Shown in pieces: positions 56,464 to 64,000 of a stretch of 64,000 nt of DNA. Under the pieces are notes generated by a model. That model was not told the DNA's origin, did not search any database, and worked only from the letters and a program-made list of their open reading frames with translations. The stretch's first letter is position 1, and each line of letters starts with the position of its first letter. The stretch is from Tetradesmus obliquus (lineage: Eukaryota > Chlorophyta > Chlorophyceae > Sphaeropleales > Scenedesmaceae): the NCBI GenBank assembly GCA_030272155.1, contig CP126193.1:4960001-5024000 (forward strand), read 5' to 3'. The position numbers were made by a program, and so were the translations under genes.

Positions 56464-56893
56464 TGCTGCTACTGCTGCGCCCATCCTGCTGCTCTTCATG
56501 TGTGCAGTATGTGTAGTTAACTCAGCCACAACGCATTTGCATGTCTGTCTGTGCACAGCTTTTTGCTGGGAGATAAGGCAAGTGTAACCCTACAGCAGCA
56601 GCATGCAAGCAGCAGCAGCATGCAAGCACGAGTGCTGCTCACTCTGCATGCGCATAGCCTCCGCCGTCGTCGCTGCTCTGTTGCTTAGCTTTCAGTTTGC
56701 GCTTCTTGGCGGGCACAGTGCGCTTTGGTTTCGATGCGGGTCGGGGTCTCTTGCTGGCCTTCCTGCTGCGCCTTCCCCGCTTCGGGGGAGGCTCTGGACT
56801 GCTAGACTCCGATTCATCATCAACTAGGTCATCTAATTTTTCCGTGTTGAAGCTATCGCTTGGCTTCGCCTTAGATTTGCGTGTGCTCTTCAT
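51345..56893 (-). CDS. Crypton-type tyrosine recombinase / Ndc10-like protein with GCR1_C-like domain
   Basis: Nine exons (56643-56893, 56079-56178, 55749-55883, 55214-55387, 54693-54888, 53991-54334, 53563-53775, 53154-53344, 51345-52905) close at 1054 residues. The N terminus is acidic then strongly basic (nuclear targeting). ERKYDSQYARYL and YPGWEAP resemble the helical SAM-like part of recombinases. The core carries the tyrosine-recombinase set: Arg in TIGRGDDARL (about 264), KVTHAFR with HxxR (382/385), MGRW (405-408) and a downstream Tyr (about 417 in NLCYLRFF). Then an acidic tract, poly-Gln and a C-terminal GCR1_C-like domain (SVKSLWDWYTAPVSGGMS ... WREVRLILDRIKEL). This pairing is known from Cryptons and their host derivatives. 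Whether it still recombines DNA or is domesticated cannot be seen. The acceptor at 54334 could instead be 54331. Confidence 0.8.
51945..51983 (-). repeat. (CTG)13 tract encoding poly-Gln in the recombinase-like gene
   Basis: Pure CTG on plus, CAG-coded Gln on the gene strand, just before the C-terminal Ala-rich region. Confidence 0.9.
56331..56471. repeat. Intronic CTG tracts in the recombinase-like gene
   Basis: Two CTG runs (about 56334-56369 and 56420-56458) in the first intron, between exons 56643-56893 and 56079-56178. Confidence 0.85.
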
Positions 56894-57055
56894 GAGTTCA
56901 AATCATATTCAACTCCCAAGTGCCTCCGAAATGCAATCGCAGAGCACTGCGAGTGCCTTACATCAATAATAATACCATTAGATGGCGAGCGTCTTGCAGG
57001 ATGCGCTGTGCGGTTCGTCAGGACCCAGGTTTTGGGTGGTAACTAGGGCCGTGGC

Positions 57056-57138
57056 AGTTACCACGGTTTGCGTACCCTCAGTGTGGTACGCATGCGTACT
57101 GGTAACCCAGTGGGGGGGTACGCAAACCCCCTGGTAAC
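57056..57138. repeat. Inverted repeat with nested palindrome
   Basis: GGTTTGCGTACC (57065-57076) pairs with GGTACGCAAACC (57117-57128); the arms extend imperfectly to GTTACC and GGTAAC. Between them is the perfect 14-bp palindrome GTACGCATGCGTAC (57086-57099). Could form a cruciform or be a tiny inverted-repeat element. Confidence 0.75.
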
Positions 57139-57146
57139 CTTGAGTT

Positions 57147-57375
57147 ACCGGGTCCTCCTGTGGTGCGCTGCTGGCGGTTGTGGCTCCATACTGCTGCTGG
57201 GTGGTTGGCTCCGTGCGCAAGGGTGCTGTTGCCGGTGCATGCGCAGCAGGGTGAGCTGCTTGCAATCAATCAACTCTTTGGATCTCTAGTAGTGTTGGGG
57301 TGGCTGCGCGCAGCTATCGGGTGCTCCTGTGGTGCACTGCTTGGCGGTTGTGGCTCCAAACTGCTGCTGGGTGGG
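57147..57375 (+). repeat. 180-bp repeat family, second locus
   Basis: One full and one partial unit, more diverged (GGCGGTTGTGGCTCC replaces the GGTTGGTGGTGTGCCC segment). Continues directly into the shared tail at 57376. Confidence 0.88.
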
Positions 57376-57611
57376 AAGCAATGGCTGTCTTGTGCTCCTC
57401 TCAAGCAAGGCATGGCTGTGCTGGTGATGTGCTTCTAATGGTTTGTGATTGAGAAAGTGGTGTGCCTTTGAGGGACTGCTGCTGTGGCCTGTGGAATGAG
57501 CAGCAGCAGCAAGGTCAGACTGGCAGAAAATCGAGTGTCGCAGATGCTTGATCTGGGTAACAAAACAAGTTTAATACATACGGAAATGTATATATTTAAA
57601 TTGATTGGGAC
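57376..57611 (+). repeat. 240-bp tail shared with the repeat at 62345
   Basis: Shares GAAGCAATGGCTGTCTTGTG, TCAAGCAAGGCA, CAGCAGCAGCAAGG and ACAAGTTTAATAC with 62345-62604 at moderate identity. Both tails follow 180-bp units and end at the same point (GATTGGGA / GCTTGGGAC). Confidence 0.85.
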
Positions 57612-58253
57612 CTCTTCTTCTAGCACTGCCTGTGAAGCTAAACAGGCTTAAAGACGCTCAATCCTTGGTCTAGCAGCACCATAAAAGTGCTTTTGTGCAA
57701 ACAGGTGCTCCACGCCTCAAAGAAAACGATCAATTCTCCCAGTTTGTAGCAGTCCACAAGAAAATCGGTCGTTCATCATGGTGTTAGTACACGTGGATGA
57801 CATGTTGCCCTCCCCTGCTTAGCTGTCTCCAACACCACATTTTCTTATCGAGCAACCAAAAGCATTCCAATCAACCTTACAAAGTGCTTCAGCCCGACTT
57901 TCTCCCTACAATCGGAATTCCGGTGACTCCGACACCCGGAAACGCTTCGCCTAGGCCTGCATCAGGTGAGCAAGGGCCGTATGTGGTGTGACTTACTTCA
58001 TTGGATGTATCTATGGCCTGTTCCGGCTCGGAGCTTCCAGTCCTGAGTGGTGGGGACTTGCTGCTGCAACCAGGCTGCCAGGCACCAGGCACCCCTGTGT
58101 TTGTTTGCCATACACTTTCCAGGATACTGTACAGCGTTTGAGAGGGGTTAAAGAATGTAGCCCTGAAAGTATCCAATATGACGCTCAGCTTTCAGAACAT
58201 ATGGACTCTCCACTCTTTTTACTCTGCTTTGATGTTATGATTGCGCCCTGCAG
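57612..58253. other. Upstream region of the multi-pass membrane protein, probable 5' exon(s)
   Basis: An exon-like stretch ends at a good GTGAGC donor near 57966 (frame reads VLQPDFLPTIGIPVTPTPGN). Another open stretch lies at 58060-58250 before the acceptor at 58253. I could not settle a unique 5' model. Confidence 0.35.
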
Positions 58254-59552
58254 GCCATTCATAGACTGCTGATATCCCTGGCATTGTCATTGTTGGCAAT
58301 TGCCATGCCGCTGACCAGGTTTTGGCCGTTGGGCTGCTGCCATGGCCGCTGGCTCTGTCCACTGGCAATCAACGGGACGCTGGGCAGAGTATTGCGCATC
58401 ATCATCCACCTGTTGTGGGTGCTGTGGGACGGGTTTGTGCACACACTCCTCAAATCAGCGCTGGTGCTGGTGTGGCCGCGCGGTGCGATAAAGTGGGACT
58501 TCTGGCGCATCATTTTCTGCACCATCTGGTTGGAGAAGTGCACGGAAAATGGTGTGGTGGAAGTGGAGTTCGACACCGCAAGTTTGGGACCGCTCAACAG
58601 GGCGGCGGAGGTGTTCTGTCGCCGCATCTTTGAGGAGCTCAAAATGTTCTCAATTGTCTCGGTGCTGCTGGCGGGCATGACGTTTGCACCGCTGGTTACC
58701 CCCTTTGATGACACCATCATGACTGGCCCCCTGATGGACTGCTTCACAGTGTGCTGCTACCTGGCGATGGTGCTGTCTGTGCTGCTCACGGGCCTGTATG
58801 CACGCCTGGCGACAACCCTGCGCTACTGTCCAAACGGCAAGTACATCATCTGGTTCATCTATCGTTTCGAGCCTACGTTTGCGCTGATGCACATCACTTT
58901 CATGTGCACCATCCACCTCGTCATTATCGCTGCCAGCGCAGCGCTGTGGAATAACTGGCGCTGCCAGTTGAAGGTGGACGGGGAAACCTCAAAGTTAAGG
59001 CCTCTGCTGCTTGCCGAAGTTTCAGACACAGGCGTGAAATACGGGGAGTGCAGCAGAAGCAACATGGCACTCTATGCCCTCTACGTGACAGTTGGCGCAT
59101 GTGTGATTTACTTTCTGTACGTATGGTCAAATAGCATGTTTTGCCACCATAATGGGCTTTCTGGCATCTTGTACAAAACTGGCAAGGACGAACACATTTC
59201 CATATTCATGCGCCACTTCAAGAAAGTGCTGGAAGAGGAGCCTTTCAAAGTTTATGGTAAGAAGGAGCCTACACAGGAACCATACGAGCATAAGGAATAC
59301 CTGACAGCAACAACCTTGGACTTTTGCAATGAGCGTCCATGCCCTTCAACATGCGACAACTGCTTCTGTGAGCCTGGAGTTGCGGTGGTGCTGCCCGAGT
59401 GCTGTTGCGAAGAGGACAATGCGTGGACAAAGGTGACGCAGAAGCTTTGGCGCAACGATCCTCAGATTGGCCAATGCGTCATTTGCAACGCACCGCCCCA
59501 CTGGCAGACCATGGTGACAAGCGCCAATCCACCAATTGATTGTGGACTGTAA
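58254..59552 (+). CDS. Unknown multi-pass membrane protein with Cys-rich C-terminal tail
   Basis: One long exon of about 432 codons from an acceptor (CGCCCTGCAG, 58253) to TAA. About five or six hydrophobic segments: LLISLALSLLAIAMPL, VLRIIIHLLWVLWDGF, IVSVLLAGMTFAPLV, CCYLAMVLSVLLTGLYA, LMHITFMCTIHLVIIAA, YVTVGACVIYFLYVW. A cytosolic-looking tail follows with clustered cysteines (CNERPCPSTCDNCFC, LPECCCEED, CVICNAPPHW) that might bind metal or be lipidated. The first in-frame ATG is at 58305, so either that is the start or an upstream exon supplies it. Its codon and base use, with few CAG runs and fewer introns, is unlike the flanking genes. No family recognised. Confidence 0.6.
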   Translation, partial: AIHRLLISLALSLLAIAMPLTRFWPLGCCHGRWLCPLAINGTLGRVLRIIIHLLWVLWDGFVHTLLKSALVLVWPRGAIKWDFWRIIFCTIWLEKCTENGVVEVEFDTASLGPLNRAAEVFCRRIFEELKMFSIVSVLLAGMTFAPLVTPFDDTIMTGPLMDCFTVCCYLAMVLSVLLTGLYARLATTLRYCPNGKYIIWFIYRFEPTFALMHITFMCTIHLVIIAASAALWNNWRCQLKVDGETSKLRPLLLAEVSDTGVKYGECSRSNMALYALYVTVGACVIYFLYVWSNSMFCHHNGLSGILYKTGKDEHISIFMRHFKKVLEEEPFKVYGKKEPTQEPYEHKEYLTATTLDFCNERPCPSTCDNCFCEPGVAVVLPECCCEEDNAWTKVTQKLWRNDPQIGQCVICNAPPHWQTMVTSANPPIDCGL

Positions 59553-59739
59553 TGCGTAGCATCACCAGTGGGTCTATGCCAAGTGTGGCTGTGTATACTG
59601 CTACTGTTAGTATTGGTGCGTTGTGATGCAAGCCTGCTGGTTGGTGTGCCGCAGTGTTTGTAGCAGGTGTTCAACCGCCTTGCTGCATCCCAAAGTGTGT
59701 CAGGGACCTGCTGTGCGCCCCTGTTGGCGACTGTTGGTG

Positions 59740-60412
59740 AAGTGTGCGCAAGGTTGCTGTTGCCAGTGCATTCCCAGCAGGGTGCGCTGCTTGCTTTCAA
59801 TCAACTCTTTGGACCTCTAGTAGTGTTGTGGTGGCTGCGCGCAGCTATCGGGTTCTCCTGTGGTGCGCTGCTGCGTGCTTTGGGTCGGTAGTCTGCCCAC
59901 AGTGGTGCTGGGTGGTTGGCTCCGTGCGCAAGGGTGCTGTTGCTGGCACAGGCGAAGCAGGGTGCGTGCTTGCTTTCAATCAACTCTTTGGACCTCTAGT
60001 AGTATTGTGGTGGCTGCGCGCAGCTATCGGGGTGCTCCTGTGGTGCGCTGCTTGGCGGTTGGTTGGTGGTGTGCCCACAGTGCTGCTGGGTGGTTGGCTC
60101 CGTGCGCAAGGGTGCTGTTGCTGGTGCATGCGAAGCAGGGTGCGTTGCTTGCTTTCAATCAACTCTTTGGTAGTGTTGTGGTGGCTGCGCGCAGCTATCG
60201 GGTGCTCCTGTGGTGCGCTGCTGTGTGCTTGGTTGGTGGTGTGCCCACAGTGCTGCTGTGTGGTTGGCTCCGTGCGCAAGGGTGCTGTTGCCGGTGCATG
60301 CGAAGCAGGGTGCGTTGCTTGCTTTCAATCAACTCTTTGGTAGTATTGTGGTGGCTGCGCGCAGCTATCGGGTGCTCATGTGGTGCGCTGCTGTGTGCTT
60401 GGTGGTGCACTC
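59740..60412 (+). repeat. 180-bp repeat family, third locus, about four units
   Basis: Units recur near 59743, 59924, 60101 and 60269. The last two lack the ACCTCTAGTAG segment after CTCTTTGG, so spacing falls to about 168-178 bp. It directly abuts the coiled-coil open frame at 60413. Confidence 0.9.
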
Positions 60413-60889
60413 AATCACCCCTGGCAAGCGCAGTGGGGCTCTGCTGTCAGATGTGCCCAGCAAGCGGCTGCAGCCGGCAGAGGCTGCAGTACCTTCAGCA
60501 GCAGCAGCAGTGACGCCACTGGGCTGTGCACAGCAGCAGTTGCTGCTGCCAGCAAGCGGCTTCGCTGTGACAGCCGGCGCGCCAGTGTCAGTGCCTGTGC
60601 CAGCTGCAGAAGACCACCGCTCCATCCGCCTCATGCTGCAGCACAGCAGCCAGGAGTACCTGGTGCACCGCAGGGATGTGGATGACAAGTGGGGCAAGAT
60701 CTCAGACATGAGCATGCAGGTGGGAGCTCTCAAAGCAGTGAATGATGGGCTGAGAGAGCAGCTGCAGCAGAGTGCTGAAAGGGAGCAGCAGCTCAAGGAT
60801 CAGCTTGCGAAGTGCCACAAGCAGCTGCGGCACTGCAGTGCAATGCGCGTTAGCTCGCAGTGGCTGCTGGTGACGCAGTTGCGTGAGTG
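60413..60889 (+). CDS. Exon-like coiled-coil open frame, gene affiliation unknown
   Basis: Coding-looking frame that follows the repeat array. It contains PGKRSGALLSDVPSKRLQPA, a Pro/Ala/Val-rich stretch, then EDHRSIRLMLQHSSQEYLVH and a coiled coil (VGALKAVNDGLREQLQQSAE, REQQLKDQLAKCHKQL). It ends at a strong GTGAGT donor at about 60890. Possible internal donor CAG/GTGGGA at 60720. No ATG of its own is convincing, since upstream is repeat. Likely an internal or terminal exon of a gene broken by, or fused to, repeat sequence. Confidence 0.4.
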
Positions 60890-61099
60890 CACTGTGGTGT
60901 GGTGCGATTAAGCATCTTGACAGTTCTGGCAATGTTGATTTGCGAAGGTTGCATAGTATGTTCAGGTTCAGATTTGTGAATTCACAGCCGTGTGGTTGCA
61001 GGCTTGTGTTTCAGTCATCTGGAGTGTGTAGTATGATGTTACTGGCAGGTTGTGAACAAACACACCTCCGCCAGCTTTTGTGTGTTGTTCAGGGGTGTT

Positions 61100-61281
61100 G
61101 TTTGGTGCCAGTAACCAGGGCTCTCCCAAGGCACTTTGTGCCAACAGTTGAAAGTCAGTCAACGGCAGTGGTGTAACCGTAACGGCAGTGTTGCCAGTGT
61201 CAGCTATGCCTGGAAGTACTGTTCAGAGTGGGTTACAGTCAGGCTTGGCGCCTATCTGCCAAGCGCTAGTATGTTACGTCA
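61100..61281 (+). repeat. 182-bp segment, first copy
   Basis: Near-identical to 61942-62154. Starts GTTTGGTGCCAGTAACCAGG, ends CTAGTATGTTACGTCA. Confidence 0.95.
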
Positions 61282-61941
61282 GCTGACAGGACCGATTGGC
61301 TCTTTGTCCGATTGGGGCTAGCCTGGTCATGCTGCCCTTCTGTCATCATGTAGTGTACTGCCTTTGACTAGTGAAGTACTGTTCCCACAGCCAATGTGCT
61401 GTTGGTCACTGAGCAGCACTTGTGCTGCATAGTAGATATCCTTGGAGGATTTGTGATGTTTTGGTGAGGTCGATCAGGGAGGATCTGAATGTTCAATGTG
61501 ATGATGTGAGTTACGTGAGTTACGTTATGCACGTTAGGACACGGTGTCCGATGTGTGGTTCCTGGCAGCGCCATTAAGGTGTTGCAGTGGGCGTGCAAGG
61601 GCACGCCGAGTATGGCTCGATATGCATAGGTTGCTGGGAATTACATATGAATCACAGTGAATAGACAATTGCACATTGAAGAACCTTTGTGCAGCGCAGA
61701 CCGTCGACGGCTGTGTAACTTGTCGCCTTTGCTGTCTCAGTGTGAACCTGCCAGTGATAAACACAGCAGAGCACGAATAGAGCAGCTGGCAGCTGTGACT
61801 GTGTAACCTTGTGTCCTTTGCAGGAGTGTAAACTCAGGCGAAGCTTCTCTGCCCACAGCAAGTAAGAGTGTTGGGTCAGCTCGATCTAACCGCGAACACA
61901 CCTGCAGCTGCAGTCACTCAGCGTTGCAGCGCATTCTCTTT
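61282..61941. other. Spacer between the two copies of the 182-bp segment
   Basis: No coding sequence or known repeat recognised. Contains short duplicated GAGTTACGTGAGTTACGTTA near 61508. Confidence 0.4.
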
Positions 61942-62154
61942 GTTTGGTGCCAGTAACCAGGGCTCTCCCAAGGCACTTTGTGCCAACAGTTTTTTTTGAG
62001 TGTTTTTTGAGTGCCAACGGTTGAAAGTCAGTCAACGGCAGTGGTGTAACCGTAACGGCAGTGTTGCCAGTGTCAGCTATGCCTGGAAGTACTGTTCAGA
62101 GTGGGTTACAGTCAGGCTTGGCGCCTATCTGCCAAGCGCTAGTATGTTACGTCA
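61942..62154 (+). repeat. 182-bp segment, second copy with a 31-bp insertion
   Basis: Same as 61100-61281 except for a T-rich insertion (TTTTTTTTGAGTGTTTTTTG region, about 61990-62020) that itself repeats GTGCCAAC. It joins directly to a 180-bp repeat unit at TACGTCA/TGGTGGTGTG. Confidence 0.95.
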
Positions 62155-62344
62155 TGGTGGTGTGCCCACAGTGCTGCTGTGTGGTTGGCTCCGTGCGCAA
62201 GGGTGCTGTTGCCGGTGCGTGCGAAGCAGGGTGCGCTGCTTGCTTTCAATCAACTCTTTGGTAGTACTGTGGTGGCTGCGCGCAGCTATCGGGTGCTCCT
62301 GTGGTGCGCTGCTGTGTGCTGGCGGTTGTAGCCTCACACTGCTG
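62155..62344 (+). repeat. 180-bp repeat family, fourth locus
   Basis: One unit (TGGTGGTGTGCCCACAGTGC ... CTATCGGGTGCTCCTGTGGT) followed by the shared tail. Confidence 0.9.
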
Positions 62345-62604
62345 CTGGCTGGAAAGCAATGTCTGTCTTGTGCTCATCTCAAGCAAGGCACGGCTGTGCT
62401 GGTGTGGTGATTCTACTATTTGTGATTGATGTAACAGGTGTGCCATTGAGAGGCTGCTGCTGTAGCCTGTCGAGAGAGTAGCAGTGTTGGCAGATCCAGC
62501 AGCAGCAAGGCCAGTCTGGCAGGAATTGGAGTGTCGCCGATACTTGCTCTGGGCAGCAAAACGAGTTTAATACCTACGGAGATGTTTGTATTTGGATTGC
62601 TTGG
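62345..62604 (+). repeat. Shared tail, second copy
   Basis: Homologous to 57376-57611 in the same order and orientation relative to the 180-bp units. Contains a dispersed CAGCAGCAAGGCC and GAGTTTAATACCTACGGAGA. Confidence 0.85.
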
Positions 62605-62787
62605 GACGCAAGGCGGTCGGTACGATGATGTAGAGTTCTTGCCGATCGCGACTGTTACTTTGCTGGCGGCAGCGTAAGGGCTCCTGCAGGCAAAAAATAG
62701 CAAAAAAAATGTTTCTATGGGATGTTTCTGGGTTTCTACGCCCAGTCGAGGCAAGTTTGCAAAAGTTTTCCAGCAGGAAAACACACC

Positions 62788-64000
62788 ATGCAGAGGCATC
62801 TTCTGCATAAGCATCAGCATGTGCAGCAGTCCCCCAACCAGCTAAGGCGCAATGACTGCCGCAAGAGGGTATGGCAAAAGCCTCAACAGCAGTGCCTGCA
62901 CAGCAACCACGCAGCAGGCACCAGGCTAGCAGCACTACCAGTACAGCCCAGTACTGCTGGCCAGGACCAGCAGCAGCAGCAAAATGGCCACCAGCAAGGC
63001 AGCAGCAGCAGCCGTAACATAGTGAAGCTTGTAGAGGTGCAGGACAGGCGCAGGACAACATACTCGTGGCAGCCCAGCAGCAGCAGCAGCAGTAGCAACA
63101 ATGGCAGCGACACTGGCAACATTGTCTCTGTGCAGCACGAGCAGCAGCAGGAGGAGCAGGATGGGCAGCAGCTGCTGCCTTCACTGCCTGGCAGGCAGCA
63201 GCTACTGGATGCCCTGAAGACGCTGTACCTGCCAGCTGGTTACCCCAACACAGTGACAGGTCAGCAGCCCTGAGCACAAGTCGAGGCTGCTCCCACAGAG
63301 GCGCGCTGCATGCCATTGCATGCTTAAGCTTGTCCCTGGGTGTTGTTTGCCTGCCTACCTTGTTGCAATGAGCAGTGGATCATCTGCCAGTACGCACGCT
63401 AGATCCAGAAGTTGCATTCTTGAGCTTTGCACACAATGCACACAATGCAGGCACAACAACGATAACCAGGTACACCGTGCCACCATAACAGCCTGCGCAT
63501 CACGTTGTGCAATATCTTGTGTGTGCTTACAGACGACTACCTGGCCTACCAGCTGTACACTGTGCCTGTCCACATCACGGGCTGGCTCAGCATCAGCCTC
63601 ACCACCTCAAGCCTGCTCAAGGCAGTCGGCATCAACGCAGGTGGGGCGGGGCAGCGGCTGCCTGTAGGAAGCTAGGGTTCTTGCACAACTGGCCCTGCTG
63701 GTGGAGCCAGCACTGCCAGTGATGCACAGGACAGCAGTACTGCCGCAGTGCTTGTGCCGCGGAGCAGCAGCAGTAGCAGCAGCATCTGCAGGAGCGCTGT
63801 GTGGAGTCCTGCGCAGCAGCATGCGCTCAGCAAACCACCACGGCAGCTGAGCCCTGCGTGGCATGCATTGCTGCTTTACACTGCAGCAAACTTTACTATC
63901 ATTGCTCTGCCCATGAACAGTAACATGCATACCAGCCAGCCCGCAACTTCCATGCTGCCCCACTCGCCGTCTTCTTCTGCTCTTGCCTCACCTTGCATCT
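62788..64000 (+). CDS. RUS (root UV-B sensitive, DUF647) family protein, 5' part
   Basis: First exon 62788-63259 (ATG in HTMQRHLLHKHQHVQQ) and second exon 63533-63640, phase 1 junction, then a GTGGGG donor. Exon 1 is Gln/Ser-rich with a basic N terminus that could be an organelle transit peptide, and ends LYLPAGYPNTVT. Exon 2 continues DDYLAYQLYTVPVHITGWLS ... SSLLKAVGINAG. The LPxGYPxxVxxDYLxYQ signature and the SSLLKAVG motif are the conserved start of the RUS/DUF647 domain, membrane-associated proteins of plants and algae with roles in UV-B response, auxin transport or plastid biology. The rest lies beyond the window; 63641-64000 shows no further recognisable exon. Confidence 0.85.

Noticed and set aside
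1-64000. CRISPR arrays, bacterial operons, riboswitches, tRNA and rRNA genes
   Set aside because: The direct repeats lack spacers of CRISPR type; the region is eukaryotic and no RNA gene fold was recognised by reading.

Overview
The window looks like nuclear DNA of a green alga (Chlorophyta). The grounds are intron-rich genes with GTGAG/GTAAG donors and CTGCAG acceptors, pervasive in-phase CAG/CTG repeats giving poly-Q, poly-S and poly-A tracts, a UGUAA-type 3' end signal, and gene families typical of Chlorophyceae. A Sphaeropleales-like or volvocine relative is an inference, not something the sequence proves. Most exon models below were assembled by hand from splice sites, homologous motifs and codon phase. 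Where I say a model closes, the exon lengths sum to an open frame.

1-36.8 kb is a gene-dense host region. It holds an EME1-like partner of MUS81 (minus, runs off the left edge), a helical-repeat protein of unknown role (minus), a large beta-helix/GCC2-GCC3/multi-pass membrane protein (plus, with several frame breaks), a plastid-targeted Pro-rich unknown (minus), the mitochondrial SDH assembly factor SDHAF2 (plus), a GFA/CENP-V zinc protein (plus), a FAS1 wall/adhesion protein (plus), and a 23-exon HRQ1-type RecQ-like helicase with an N-terminal ubiquitin-like domain (minus, 13 kb). EME1 and HRQ1 both act in genome maintenance, but nothing here links them beyond proximity.

37.5-39.3 kb has a small RING-HC gene (minus) nearly head to head with a Gly/Ala/Pro-rich six-exon gene (plus).

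39.3-49.8 kb is a three-layer nest. A 180-bp tandem repeat array is interrupted by a complete Ty3/gypsy chromovirus (LTRs identical by eye, 5-bp target duplication). The chromovirus is itself interrupted, between RNase H and integrase, by a 2.7-kb CACTA-type DNA transposon with a 3-bp target duplication.

51.3-56.9 kb carries a nine-exon minus-strand gene that combines a tyrosine-recombinase/Ndc10-like core with a C-terminal GCR1_C-like domain: a Crypton-type recombinase or a host gene derived from one.

57-64 kb mixes further copies of the 180-bp repeat family (some with a shared 240-bp tail), a multi-pass membrane protein with a Cys-rich tail, a coiled-coil exon of unknown affiliation, a duplicated 182-bp segment, and the first two exons of a RUS/DUF647 gene that runs off the right edge.
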